Part shown: positions 24,573-33,892 of the stretch, one piece after another
Layout of the letters: each line of letters opens with the position of its first letter
Numbering within the stretch: position 1 is the stretch's first letter
DNA from: Paenibacillus plantiphilus
Lineage (GTDB): Bacteria; Bacillota; Bacilli; Paenibacillales; Paenibacillaceae
NCBI RefSeq assembly: GCF_927798095.1
Contig: NZ_CAKMMF010000008.1
Span: 1 to 64,000 of the forward strand
DNA: 64,000 nucleotides
Direction of reading: 5' to 3'
Position numbers and translations under genes: made by a program
Notes under the pieces: model-generated
What the model was told of the DNA's origin: nothing
Seen by the model: the letters and a program-made list of their open reading frames with translations, nothing else
Databases searched by the model: none

Positions 24573-26337
24573 CGTGCACCTCCCTGCTTGCTTCTATCTC
24601 CTGTTCACCCTGAAGCTGGCTGCTCCAGAGTCTGGCATACAAGCTGGAGGAGTTGCACAGCAGCTCTTCATGTGTGCCTTGATCAACAATTTCTCCGTGA
24701 TCCATGACAAGAATCAGATCCGCCTGCTTGACACTGTGGAGACGATGATTCACTGTAATTCTCGTTACCTGTCCGGCATATTGCTGCAGAGCGTGATAGA
24801 CTAGCGCTTCGCTAGCCGGATCAAGCGCGGAAGTGGCTTCATCCAGTATGAGCAGGTCCGGATCTTTCACCATCGTTCGAACCAGCTCTACCAATTGCCG
24901 CTGTCCGCCAGAGAGCTGGGTCCCGCTATTCCCAATGATGGACGCATAACCTTGCGGCAGGAGATTGACAATATCCGCTGCTCCTAGCGCTGACATCCAA
25001 TGATCCAGCACTTCGTGTTCGACTTCCTTGAAGTAGGTCAGGTTGTACAGCAGCGTTTGATGGAACAGAAAGCCTTCCTGCGTCATGTAGCCGATACGGC
25101 TTCGCAGCTGTGAGGCATCCAATTGCGCAAGCGGATAGCCGCCATAATAGATTGTGCCCTCAGAGGGCTCCAACTGTCTAGTGAGCACATGCAGCAGCGT
25201 GCTCTTGCCTGCACCGCTTGGCCCGACGATTGCTGCATGCATGCCAGGTTCAATTCGGCAGGTAATATTTCTTAGAAGGTCGCCTCTGTCTCCATCCCCT
25301 CCCACAGATACATTGTTCAATGACAATGCCATTTCACGATAATGTGGCGGTTTCAGCAAACCTTCGGCTTTGCCGGCTTCGACCGGAAGCTTGGCATATT
25401 CGAGAACACCAGTCAGTCGGACTCGGATTTCTGCCAGTGTGACATATAGCGTGAAGAAGGACCGCACAGGCGCAATCATGGCTGGGATGAATGCAGTGAC
25501 CGTCAGAAGTTCACCGATGGTCGCCCGTCCGTGCACGACCTGCCAGCCAAGAATGAGAAAGGTTAATGCGGGGGCCATAGAATCCGGTATGCGCGAGAAT
25601 CCATTGTACAAGTCGATCAGAACCCCGTTCTGGAAGGCAAGCTCCGCGCCAGCCTCCTGCTGCTTGCGATAATCCTCGTATTCCCGTTTCTCTGTCCCGA
25701 AAATTTTGATCTGCTTGATCGACTCCAGCTTTTCCAATAGGCTGTGCCGTATCCTGGCATCCTGCTTAGCCAGCTTCTTTCTTGCCGCTCCGCGTTTATT
25801 GCCAATATAGAATAACGGAATCAGCAGAAAGAGATAGAGGGTGGCGATCATAACTGCGACTGGCCAATAGATTCCGCTAATGACGATGATGGCGGTGCAT
25901 GCCAGAACGAGGTCCTGCATAAATCCGGGAATCGCAAACAGACCGAACTGCTGAATTGCCCGCGTGTCCTGAATACATCGCTGCAGCAGCTCACCCCTTG
26001 AAGTTCGTGCGAAAAAAGCGGTCGTCGTGCGCAAAACGGAGGCCACTGAATCGGCAGTCAGCTCATGTGTTAATTGAATCATAACTCTGCGGGACACATC
26101 GTTTCGAAGGATGATAATGAACTCGGCAGCAAGAATAATGCCGAGCAGCAGAAGCACCAGCTGCCATAAGTGCGGACCATCTCCCAAAGCAATGCTGTCG
26201 ATTAATCTGCCGGCAAGAATAGGAGAAAAGGCACTGCAGGCAGTAATCATTGCCGTCAGCATAAGGACAAGCCAGAACGCACCTTGATAACGCATAATTT
26301 GTCTAACAAAAAAAAGCAGCCATTCCGGTAATTTCAC
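24556..26337 (-). CDS. ABC exporter half-transporter (permease + ATPase), first gene
   Basis: A GTG at 26337, preceded by AGGGGTG, is preferred over an ATG at 26445 because promoter-like DNA (TTGACC and a TATTATAT box on the minus strand) lies between them. About 593 residues. Six membrane helices, then Walker A GPSGAGKS, signature LSGGQRQLVELVRTMV, Walker B LLILDEATSALD and H-loop TVNHRLHSVK. Together with the following gene it forms a two-protein exporter of the BmrCD/peptide-exporter type. No precursor peptide gene was found next to it. Confidence 0.85.
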   Translation of the reverse strand: MKLPEWLLFFVRQIMRYQGAFWLVLMLTAMITACSAFSPILAGRLIDSIALGDGPHLWQLVLLLLGIILAAEFIIILRNDVSRRVMIQLTHELTADSVASVLRTTTAFFARTSRGELLQRCIQDTRAIQQFGLFAIPGFMQDLVLACTAIIVISGIYWPVAVMIATLYLFLLIPLFYIGNKRGAARKKLAKQDARIRHSLLEKLESIKQIKIFGTEKREYEDYRKQQEAGAELAFQNGVLIDLYNGFSRIPDSMAPALTFLILGWQVVHGRATIGELLTVTAFIPAMIAPVRSFFTLYVTLAEIRVRLTGVLEYAKLPVEAGKAEGLLKPPHYREMALSLNNVSVGGDGDRGDLLRNITCRIEPGMHAAIVGPSGAGKSTLLHVLTRQLEPSEGTIYYGGYPLAQLDASQLRSRIGYMTQEGFLFHQTLLYNLTYFKEVEHEVLDHWMSALGAADIVNLLPQGYASIIGNSGTQLSGGQRQLVELVRTMVKDPDLLILDEATSALDPASEALVYHALQQYAGQVTRITVNHRLHSVKQADLILVMDHGEIVDQGTHEELLCNSSSLYARLWSSQLQGEQEIEASREVHDALYS

Positions 26338-27052
26338 GATGAGAAGCGCACCCCTGTATTCAGAATCAATTCGATATAATAGTAATTTGATTCGGTGAAC
26401 AGGGTCAAACGTCAAAAAACACATGTTCGCATGTTGTGGAATCACCCATCGTTGGCTCTGCCATCCTGTTTTACGGGAATATGGACGAGTGACAAACTTC
26501 GCCTAACTCCGTTTTTCTTTTAATTTCACAAAAATGCTTATTTTTGTATGTTTCTATCTGACTACGTTGTCGATAGCAGACGGTATAGTCCTTGGGATAG
26601 AGGCGGATGGTCAAAGCTTGTGATAAACTATGGGTGCTGGTCAGAATTTGGTGAGTAGGATCGTGTAAACTGTGCATTATAACATTCGACAAAAAATGAT
26701 AAAATAGGTCCTGGGAATCACCATAAAATAGTTCAAATGACATAAAATTAATTGTGGTAAGCGATACCATTGTGTATAATCTTAATAAAACTGTAATATT
26801 AATGTTATTTTCAAAAATAAGTATTGCTAAAAGGAAATGCATGAAGTAATATTTCCATAAAGGGATACGAACTGTAACATAATTTCTTTTTATTAGATAA
26901 AAAACCACTTTTTTGCTACACCTTGCACAGCAGCACCTACATAAAACGAATGCAACTGTAGTCCTGGATAAGCAGGATCAAGATTAAAGGCTGCGGGGAA
27001 TAGGTCTTTAGCCAGTTTGGCAGTGAAAAAGCTGAACGTGGAGGTCATGAGA
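26338..27052. other. Divergent intergenic region, ABC exporter / pilB
   Basis: 715 bases, AT-rich. The minus strand near 26360-26400 has promoter-like elements for the ABC genes. A 145-codon minus-strand frame at 26471-26908 has low-complexity AT-rich content, no ribosome binding site and no recognisable motif, so I do not call it. The DNA from 26930 to 27040 is the probable pilB leader; no riboswitch pattern was matched. Confidence 0.4.
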
Positions 27053-28711
27053 ATGCTGAAGAGAAAACGACTAGGCGACTTGTTGATTGAAGCTGGCGTG
27101 ATTACTCAGGAACAGTTGAGCAGTGCGCTTGATGAACAAAAGGTATTGAAATTGAGGCTGGGTGATTTATTAGTATCCAAAAACTATGTTACCGAGCAGC
27201 AAATTATCGAAACCTTGGAGATTCAGCTTGGCGTCTCTTATGTGCAAATCAATCATCAGGAGATGGATCCCAAAATCATTGCGCTGATCCCTCAGAAGCT
27301 TGCGGAGCGTCAGAAGGTGCTGCCGATAAGGATTGAGGACGGCAAGCTCATCGTAGCGATGAATGATCCGCTGGACTATTTTGCAATCGATGAATTACGG
27401 ATGACGACAGGCATGAATATTACGCCGGTTATTACATCCAAGAATGAGCTGGATCGCGCGATTGCCAGATTCTATGGCTTTCAGGAGTCGGTGGACCAGA
27501 TTGTCAAACGGCTGGAGGAGAGGGAGATTGACGATCCTTCCATGCTGCAGGATGAAGTGTATTCACCCGTTGTCAAGACGGTTAACCAAATCATCGAGCA
27601 GGCTGTGTCGATCGGAGCCAGCGATATTCATTTCGATCCGCAGGAGGACAGCCTTCGCATTCGCTATCGTGTGGATGGCGTGCTGAGAACAGAGAAGAAG
27701 CTGCCTTATCACATGCAGAAGGTAATCGCCGCCCGGATAAAAATTATGGCGCAGCTTGACGTCGCCGAACGAAGGCTGCCGCTTGACGGCAGGGTCGAGC
27801 TGACCATTCTGAACCGGAAGATCGATTTCCGTATTTCGACATTGCCTACGATGTACGGTGAGAAGATCGTTATGCGTATACTGGATTCCAGCAACAAAAA
27901 CAATAAAATTACGGACCTGGATTTTACAGGGCATAACCTGCTTCGTTTCAAACAGAGTATTGAACGCGCTTACGGCATGGTCGTTATAGTCGGACCTACG
28001 GGAAGCGGCAAGACGACAACGCTGTATTCCGCGCTAACGCATCTGAACTCGGAGGACGTTAATATAGTAACGATTGAGGACCCTGTCGAATACCAGCTGC
28101 TGGGCATCAATCAGGTGCAGGTGAATCCGGGGCCTGGACTGACCTTTGCCAAAGGGTTGAGATCGCTGCTGCGGCAGGATCCGGATATCGCGATGGTCGG
28201 AGAAATGCGGGATGTGGAAACAGCGGAAATATCCGTTCGCGCGGCGATGACGGGGCATCTTGTATTAAGCACACTGCATGCCAATAATTCTATCAATGCG
28301 ATTAACCGTTTGATAGATATGGGTGTTGAGCCCTTTCTTGTTGCCAGCTCGCTGTTATGTGTCGTCGCCCAGAGGCTTGTCCGGCGGGTGTGTACAGAAT
28401 GCGGACAGGATCATGAGCCAACGGCGGATGAGCGTGAATGGTTCGATAAGAACGGCGTACCTGTGACGAAGCTGCGGCGCGGAGCGGGCTGTATCAAATG
28501 CTCACAGACTGGGTATAAGGGCAGGATGCCGATTCATGAGGTGCTGCTGCTGGATGATACGCTGCGCTCGATGATTTTGCAGAGACGGGCCGATACCGAA
28601 TATAGCGAATATGCGCTCAAATACGGGCTGGTTTTGATGCTGGAGGATGGACTTCAGAAGGCTGCGAAAGGGCTTACAACCGTGCAAGAGGTGCTGAGAG
28701 TTACTGTGTAA
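27053..28711 (+). CDS. pilB: Type IV pilus assembly ATPase PilB (GspE family)
   Basis: ATG at 27053 lies 8 bases after GGAGG; another ATG at 27047 is too close. 552 residues. The N-terminal MshEN/GspE-N domain begins RLGDLLIEAGVITQEQL, and a second domain contains LIVAMNDPLDYFAIDELRM. The ATPase has Walker A GPTGSGKTT, an Asp box, Walker B SLLRQDPDIAMVGEMRD and the zinc-binding Cys pairs CTEC and CIKC near residues 450-485. It powers pilin polymerisation. It is the first gene of the pilus cluster; no pilT retraction ATPase is seen in the window. Confidence 0.95.
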   Translation: MLKRKRLGDLLIEAGVITQEQLSSALDEQKVLKLRLGDLLVSKNYVTEQQIIETLEIQLGVSYVQINHQEMDPKIIALIPQKLAERQKVLPIRIEDGKLIVAMNDPLDYFAIDELRMTTGMNITPVITSKNELDRAIARFYGFQESVDQIVKRLEEREIDDPSMLQDEVYSPVVKTVNQIIEQAVSIGASDIHFDPQEDSLRIRYRVDGVLRTEKKLPYHMQKVIAARIKIMAQLDVAERRLPLDGRVELTILNRKIDFRISTLPTMYGEKIVMRILDSSNKNNKITDLDFTGHNLLRFKQSIERAYGMVVIVGPTGSGKTTTLYSALTHLNSEDVNIVTIEDPVEYQLLGINQVQVNPGPGLTFAKGLRSLLRQDPDIAMVGEMRDVETAEISVRAAMTGHLVLSTLHANNSINAINRLIDMGVEPFLVASSLLCVVAQRLVRRVCTECGQDHEPTADEREWFDKNGVPVTKLRRGAGCIKCSQTGYKGRMPIHEVLLLDDTLRSMILQRRADTEYSEYALKYGLVLMLEDGLQKAAKGLTTVQEVLRVTV

Positions 28712-28801
28712 ACACAAGAGCTGTTAGGTCATCCAGATATAGGATGATAGGCCCAAATAACTGTTTACAATTCGTGCTGTAAAGTGGTATTATTTCTATA
28801 C

Positions 28802-28815
28802 TGTAAACGCTTTCA
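28802..28815 (+). promoter_or_regulatory. cre-like (CcpA) site upstream of pilC
   Basis: TGTAAACGCTTTCA fits the published cre pattern WTGNAANCGNWNNCW apart from the first flanking base, which is C here. It sits between pilB and pilC, 10 bases before the pilC ribosome binding site, where CcpA would act as a roadblock or repress a local promoter. Regulation is inferred from the motif alone. Confidence 0.5.
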
Positions 28816-28841
28816 TATTATCTGTAAGGAGGTGGTCCTAG

Positions 28842-30053
28842 CTGCCTAAATATAAATACACAGTTGTGGACACCAGCGGCTCCTATCAGAAAGGTTTCAT
28901 AGAATCAGAGAACCTGCAATTGGCCTCTGAGCAGCTTCGATCAAGGCGATTGTGGGTTGTGGAATTGGCAGATCCACAGCAGAGTATTTGGAGTCGTGAT
29001 ATTGGGTTCCTATCGGCTAAGGTCAAGAAGGACCAGTTCACACTTTTCTGTCGACAGCTGGCAACGATGTATTCAGCGGGAGTGAATCTGGTAGAGGCAA
29101 TCGAGATTGTAGCGAGGCAGAGCTCAAGCAAGCCGTTGAAGGCTGTGTTGACTGAGATCATCCAGGATATGAAGAGCGGAACGTCCTTCTCCGCCGCTGC
29201 CGCCGATCATCCCAAAGTGTTCAACACCGTGTTCGTACATATGATCGAGGCGGGCGAAGCGAGCGGCAAGCTGGATGAAATGCTGCAGCGTGTTGCGACA
29301 ATGTTCGAGAAGGAGCACAACACGAAGGAAAAAGTGAAGTCGGCGATGATTTATCCGGCTGTGATGATGGTTGCTATAACATTTGTTATCATCTTCATGA
29401 TGCTTTTTGTAGTTCCGACTTATATGGAGAATTTTACGAATATGGGTGTGGAGCTTCCGCTTCCAACACGAATTGTGGTAGCGGTCAGCGACATTCTTCT
29501 CGGATACTGGTATTTGCTGCTGGCTGGACTGATAGTATTGGTAGTTGCAACGGCTTATTTCCAAAAGACGGAGAATGGCAAGCATACCTTGGACTACTAC
29601 AAGCTTAAAGTGCCGATATTTGGGACTTTATGGCATAAGCAAGCGATTGCACGATTCAGCAGAACCTTCTGCTCCTTGCATGGGGCATCTGTACCGATGC
29701 TACAAATACTGACGATTGTATCGAAGGTAGTTGGCAATGAAGCAATAGGTAGAATATTGCTGCAGATGAGAGGGAACATCAGCGGAGGCCACTCCATAAT
29801 TGAGCCGATAAGGAAGAGTCGTCATTTTCCACCAATGGTTGTGGAAATGATGGCAGCAGGTGAGAGAACCGGTACGCTGGATGTTATGTTGGGAAAGCTG
29901 GCCGACTACTACGAATCTGATGTGGAAATGATGGCGGATCGTCTCAAGGCATTGATAGAGCCGCTGCTTATCATTGTAATGACAGTAGCAGTAGGAACCA
30001 TTGTGCTGGCGATTATGCTCCCGAGCTTTACGCTAATGGAGAATATGGAATAA
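28842..30053 (+). CDS. pilC: Type IV pilus inner-membrane platform protein PilC (GspF family), probable CTG start
   Basis: A stop at 28839 closes the frame, and the only codon properly spaced from the perfect AAGGAGGT (28826-28833, spacing 8) is CTG at 28842. From there the protein begins (M)PKYKYTVVDTSG, which is the conserved GspF/PilC N-terminus; the next candidate, GTG at 28866, would remove it and lack a ribosome binding site. 403 residues with two GspF domains (about 65-190 and 270-390) and three membrane helices. It anchors the PilB motor. A cre-like site lies just upstream. Confidence 0.9.
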   Translation: MPKYKYTVVDTSGSYQKGFIESENLQLASEQLRSRRLWVVELADPQQSIWSRDIGFLSAKVKKDQFTLFCRQLATMYSAGVNLVEAIEIVARQSSSKPLKAVLTEIIQDMKSGTSFSAAAADHPKVFNTVFVHMIEAGEASGKLDEMLQRVATMFEKEHNTKEKVKSAMIYPAVMMVAITFVIIFMMLFVVPTYMENFTNMGVELPLPTRIVVAVSDILLGYWYLLLAGLIVLVVATAYFQKTENGKHTLDYYKLKVPIFGTLWHKQAIARFSRTFCSLHGASVPMLQILTIVSKVVGNEAIGRILLQMRGNISGGHSIIEPIRKSRHFPPMVVEMMAAGERTGTLDVMLGKLADYYESDVEMMADRLKALIEPLLIIVMTVAVGTIVLAIMLPSFTLMENME

Positions 30054-30127
30054 CGTACAAGAGAGGGATTAATTCGGATCAAATAAAAATTCCGAATAAC
30101 CAATATAAGCTTTTAGGAGGAGTTATT

Positions 30128-30571
30128 ATGATGCAAGCATTGAGATTAAAATGGGTGAAGAATGAGAGAGGGTTAACACTGATTGAACTATTAGCAGTTG
30201 TTGTTATTATAGGTATTATTGCAGCGATTGCGATTCCGCTAGTTATTGGCGGTATTAATAATTCCAAAGAGAAAACCGATAAAACGAACGAAACTTTAAT
30301 AGTTGAAGCGTCTGTAAGGTATATAACTGAACATGAGTCGGTTACTTCTTATATTAGTGGTACTACTGCAACAATTGATGTGGGGACTCATTTAGTAGAT
30401 GGTGGATATATTAAAGAGGCTCCTGTAAGGCAAGCAGATAAAGCGGAAACTAAGACAGGAGCCACAGGTAATGGAGATGGAGCAGTGGCCGGACAAATAC
30501 CAGCTACAGTTGTATTCGAAAAAACCGGAACTAACTGGAAATTCGTTAAAATAACATGGGAAACACCATAG
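30128..30571 (+). CDS. pilA: Type IV major pilin candidate (prepilin)
   Basis: AGGAGGAG precedes the ATG. 147 residues. A short basic leader ends with NERG, followed by the cleavage/methylation site G|LTLIELLAVVVIIGIIAAIA with Glu at +5. After the hydrophobic helix the globular part contains SVRYITEHE and a Thr/Gly-rich loop. A terminator right after the gene suggests a separate abundant transcript, as expected for a major pilin. Confidence 0.9.
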   Translation: MMQALRLKWVKNERGLTLIELLAVVVIIGIIAAIAIPLVIGGINNSKEKTDKTNETLIVEASVRYITEHESVTSYISGTTATIDVGTHLVDGGYIKEAPVRQADKAETKTGATGNGDGAVAGQIPATVVFEKTGTNWKFVKITWETP

Positions 30572-30598
30572 ATTTTTTAGAAGGTTAATCATTAAGAT

Positions 30599-30627
30599 AA
30601 AAGGTAACTCAGCTGAGTTGCCTTTTT
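30599..30627 (+). terminator. Terminator between pilin and prepilin peptidase
   Basis: AAAGGTAACTCA pairs with TGAGTTGCCTTT and runs into TTTTT. Partial read-through here would give high pilin and lower downstream expression. Confidence 0.75.
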
Positions 30628-30651
30628 CTAACATTTTAGTAGGAGCGCTCT

Positions 30652-31419
30652 ATGTTTATTTTAGAGGTTGGGTTCATTGCAGTGGTCGGTTTAGCAGGTT
30701 TAATAATCGGAAGCTTTCTGAATGTTGTTGCAATTCGCTTGCTTGAGGGGACTTCAATTGCTTTTCCAGCTTCGCATTGTATGACATGCAAAATCGAACT
30801 TAAATCATATGAGTTAATTCCTGTTCTCAGTTATTTGTTTCTGAGAGGCAAATGTAGAATCTGCAAGACGTCGATAAGTCCTGTATATCCAATCGGGGAA
30901 GCGAGCGCTGCGCTTCTGTTTATACTTTTTGCATGGAAGCTTGGCTGGCAGTTGGAATTGCTGCCGGGATTAATATTCGTGTCCGTTATGATTGTCATTG
31001 TCCATACAGATCTCAAGGCAAGAATCATTCCAGACCGTGTGATACTGTTCGGATTATTAGTCATCGTTCCGATAAGACTGTTCATTACCTATCCTCTTCC
31101 CCTATGGGATTATGCAGTAGCTAGTTTGCTGGTAGGGTGTCTGTTATATGCTCTTGCTGTAATCAGCAAAGGTGGCTTCGGAGGGGGAGACATTAAGCTA
31201 TTTGCTTTGATCGGCTTGTTTATCGGTCTTAAAGCAACATTGCTGGCCTTGTTTGCAGCAAGCTTAATCGGCTATCTGTTCGGCATGTTAGGCAGGTTGC
31301 GTCGGAGAGGCACTGGAGACAAAAGCATTCCGTTTGGTCCTTATATCGCGGTTGCGGGCGTGTTCGCTTATTTATGGGGGAACCAATTATTTGACTGGTA
31401 CTGGAGCCTGTATGGTTAA
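30652..31419 (+). CDS. pilD: Prepilin peptidase / N-methyltransferase (PilD family)
   Basis: 255 residues, about eight membrane helices. The N-terminal methyltransferase domain has GSFLNVVAIRL and two zinc CxxC pairs (CMTC near 43, CRIC near 66). Catalytic Asp residues of the aspartyl peptidase appear in HTDLKARIIPD and GGGDIKLFALIG. It cleaves the leaders of the pilins in this locus at G|L, G|T and G|N and methylates the new N-terminus. GGAG precedes the ATG. Confidence 0.92.
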   Translation: MFILEVGFIAVVGLAGLIIGSFLNVVAIRLLEGTSIAFPASHCMTCKIELKSYELIPVLSYLFLRGKCRICKTSISPVYPIGEASAALLFILFAWKLGWQLELLPGLIFVSVMIVIVHTDLKARIIPDRVILFGLLVIVPIRLFITYPLPLWDYAVASLLVGCLLYALAVISKGGFGGGDIKLFALIGLFIGLKATLLALFAASLIGYLFGMLGRLRRRGTGDKSIPFGPYIAVAGVFAYLWGNQLFDWYWSLYG

Positions 31420-31439
31420 CAGAAGGGGTTGACGAACTT

Positions 31440-32570
31440 ATGATACAACAATTATTCGAGAAAACAGGCCTCCGTCAACGTTTGCAGCGCAGCTACCTGG
31501 GGATAGAAATAACTGATTATTGTATCAAGCTTGTGGAGATCGAGCCACAGCAGGCTGGACTGCCTGCTATAAAACGATGTATCTTGGAGCCGCTCGCCAA
31601 CGACGCTGTAACAAATGGCATTATAGCGGATTCGGCATCGGTCGTACGTTCACTCAAGCAATTACTTTCTGATCATAAAGTGAAGAGTAGGAATGTTCAT
31701 TTCGCATTACCTACGCATCTTGTTCTTATTCGTTTCTTGAAATTTCCAGATATCTCCCAGCAGGATTTGCGAAAAATGATTCAATTCGAAATTGAGCATA
31801 ATTTACAGCTTCCTTTTGAACATCCTTGTCATGATTTTGTCAAGTTGAATGGTAAATATCAGCAGGCTAAGCCTTCTGATATGCTTCGCAAGGAAATATC
31901 GGTCAAGGATTTGTTCTCGCGGAAGAAAGGACAGCGGCCGATGGTATTGCCGTCTGGTTCGTTGGATTCATCAGAGAGTGATGAGCAGAATATGTGCGAT
32001 GTTTTGCTGGCCGCAGCTCCTAGCGAACGTGTTCAGGAATATGCCGAGGTGTTGGAAGCGGCTGGATTGCAGCTCCTAAGCTTTGAAGTGAAGCCATTAG
32101 CCTTGTATCGCTTGATGACACAGGTATATCTTGCGAACAAGGATCAAACGATTTTGGTTGCGGACATAGGGAGAAATAATGTAGACCTTCTAATTATTCA
32201 TCAGGGCGAGCTTAAGATTTCCCGAAACATCTCTCTGCGGTTCTTGACAACAGCTAGTAAAGGACTCTTCTCGAAGGAAAGAGAAATGCTGAATGAAATA
32301 TGTCTTGAGCTAGCCGACGAGATTGATCGCCTTATCAAATTTTATATGTATACCTTGGATCATCGGGATCATGAGATGTCCAATGTCTATCTCTGTGGAG
32401 ATATCGATCAACTGGAAGAGATCAAGGACTATCTGAATGAGCAGATGCAGCAAGAAGTATTCTTGCTTCCTAACCCTGCAATTATTGAAACGATGTATCC
32501 TGATTTGGATTCAGATTTCCCCGCTTTTGCAGCCCCGTTAGGTATGGCTATAAGGGGGAAGGAAGCATGA
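31440..32570 (+). CDS. pilM: Type IV pilus assembly protein PilM (actin-like)
   Basis: 376 residues. YLGIEITDYCIKLVEIE is the first phosphate-binding segment of the FtsA/PilM fold; RFLKFPDISQQDLRKMIQFE is typical of PilM; and ILVADIGRNNVDLLIIHQG is the second phosphate loop. PilM binds the cytosolic tail of PilN and links the platform to PilB. It overlaps pilN by four bases (ATGA). An insert near residues 140-185 (Lys/Ser-rich) is longer than in proteobacterial PilM. Confidence 0.9.
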   Translation: MIQQLFEKTGLRQRLQRSYLGIEITDYCIKLVEIEPQQAGLPAIKRCILEPLANDAVTNGIIADSASVVRSLKQLLSDHKVKSRNVHFALPTHLVLIRFLKFPDISQQDLRKMIQFEIEHNLQLPFEHPCHDFVKLNGKYQQAKPSDMLRKEISVKDLFSRKKGQRPMVLPSGSLDSSESDEQNMCDVLLAAAPSERVQEYAEVLEAAGLQLLSFEVKPLALYRLMTQVYLANKDQTILVADIGRNNVDLLIIHQGELKISRNISLRFLTTASKGLFSKEREMLNEICLELADEIDRLIKFYMYTLDHRDHEMSNVYLCGDIDQLEEIKDYLNEQMQQEVFLLPNPAIIETMYPDLDSDFPAFAAPLGMAIRGKEA

Positions 32571-33130
32571 GTAATCTAAATCTTAATTTGCTGCCGCGTA
32601 AGCCGTTTTTCAAACGTTTGTTTAGACCCATTTTGTCATCAGTTGTGGTGCTTGCTATCGTTCCTTTCTCCGTTATGCTGGTGAATTATATTTCTGATTC
32701 GATCAGTGAGTCATCCTTGAAGGCGGAAATATCGGACATGGACAATCGGGTGCAAGGGATGAGCAAAAGGCTGCAAAGCAATCAGGTGTATGTCGGTTAT
32801 GAGGAAATGAAGAAAGTGGCCGATCAGCTTGAGCTTTCACGCACAGACTGGAACTATTTTATTAACCGAATCGAGATTCATTTGCCAGGTGGAGCCAAGT
32901 ACACTAGCCTTACCAGCCAAGGGAATCAGGGCTTGCAAATCGGCTTTGTATTTGAAAGAATGAGCGACGTGATCACTTACATCGCTCGATTGGAGAAGGA
33001 GCCGGGTATTGAAGCGGTGAAGCTTAGTTCAATTACAAAGAGCGGAGAATCTGCAACGGAAGATAATTTAGAACTGACCTCCAACCATACTGTCAATATC
33101 GATGTCTTCTTTCATCATAAATCAAGATAA
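32567..33130 (+). CDS. pilN: Type IV pilus assembly protein PilN
   Basis: 187 residues. The N-terminus SNLNLNLLPRKP carries the NLLP motif that binds PilM; one membrane helix (about 22-44) is followed by a coiled coil (LKAEISDMDNRVQGMSKRLQ) and a small extracellular alpha/beta domain. Translation is coupled to pilM. Confidence 0.88.
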   Translation: MSNLNLNLLPRKPFFKRLFRPILSSVVVLAIVPFSVMLVNYISDSISESSLKAEISDMDNRVQGMSKRLQSNQVYVGYEEMKKVADQLELSRTDWNYFINRIEIHLPGGAKYTSLTSQGNQGLQIGFVFERMSDVITYIARLEKEPGIEAVKLSSITKSGESATEDNLELTSNHTVNIDVFFHHKSR

Positions 33131-33145
33131 GCAGGGTGATCTCCG

Positions 33146-33868
33146 ATGAATACCAAATCTTTATTGAACGGACGAGAGTTTGCAAACAAGTCGATTATCC
33201 TGTTAATTGTGGTCATTGTAATTGGCGTTGGAATGAATCTGGTGATGTACTATATTTACAATTCGAAATCAGTAATTGTGGATGATTATATGCTAGAACG
33301 TGATCGTCTGGAACGAAGAATTAATGTACTGGAGCAACAGAAGGAAGCTCCAGTCGTGAACGAGGCAGATTTGAAGAGGCTGCTTGTTAAAGTACCACTT
33401 ACCGCAGAACTGTCTCCTTATTTGACAAAATTGACAGAAATCGAAAGTGAGAATGGTGCAGAGATTCTGAGTCTGAACTTAACTGAGCCGGCAGATTTTC
33501 AAATTACTACGGGCCCGGAGCAGCAAGCCGAAAAAGCTGCCATCACATCAGAGTCAGTAGTTGAACCGAGTACGGATGCGGATGGTGTTAATTCCGTACC
33601 TTCAACAAGTATGAAGCAAATGATGAATCAGAGTATGAGCTTGTCACTCACGGGCGAGCTTGAGCAGCTTAAAGGATTCCTTAATTCACTATTGCAGTTC
33701 GAAAGAATCACAAGGGTAGAGCAATTCTCTATCAATGTCAACGAGGATGGAGAATCGGCAATGTCCATTCAGCTAAACCGTTATTGGGCTCCCGGATATG
33801 CCGAAGCACTTGCCCCGAAATCGGAACCTACCGATGAATCAAGCGCAAGCGCTGATACGGAGCAATGA
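33146..33868 (+). CDS. pilO: Type IV pilus assembly protein PilO-like
   Basis: 240 residues: one membrane helix (SIILLIVVIVIGVGMNLVMY), a coiled coil (DRLERRINVLEQQKEAP), and an extracellular domain starting with KVPLTAELSPYLTKLTEIE as in PilO. An acidic/Ser-rich insertion lies at about 115-150, and the C-terminus is disordered (PTDESSASADTEQ). It pairs with PilN to form the alignment complex. Confidence 0.82.
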   Translation: MNTKSLLNGREFANKSIILLIVVIVIGVGMNLVMYYIYNSKSVIVDDYMLERDRLERRINVLEQQKEAPVVNEADLKRLLVKVPLTAELSPYLTKLTEIESENGAEILSLNLTEPADFQITTGPEQQAEKAAITSESVVEPSTDADGVNSVPSTSMKQMMNQSMSLSLTGELEQLKGFLNSLLQFERITRVEQFSINVNEDGESAMSIQLNRYWAPGYAEALAPKSEPTDESSASADTEQ

Positions 33869-33892
33869 TGATGGAACGGGAAGGGGATTAAC

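Noticed and set aside
26471-26908. 145-codon minus-strand frame
   Set aside because: AT-rich low-complexity translation, no ribosome binding site, no motif, and it fills the divergent promoter region.
26909-27052. Possible c-di-GMP riboswitch before pilB
   Set aside because: Such switches are common before pilus genes, but the GEMM core (GGGCAAACC, GACGCAAAGCC) is absent and no clear pairing pattern was found.
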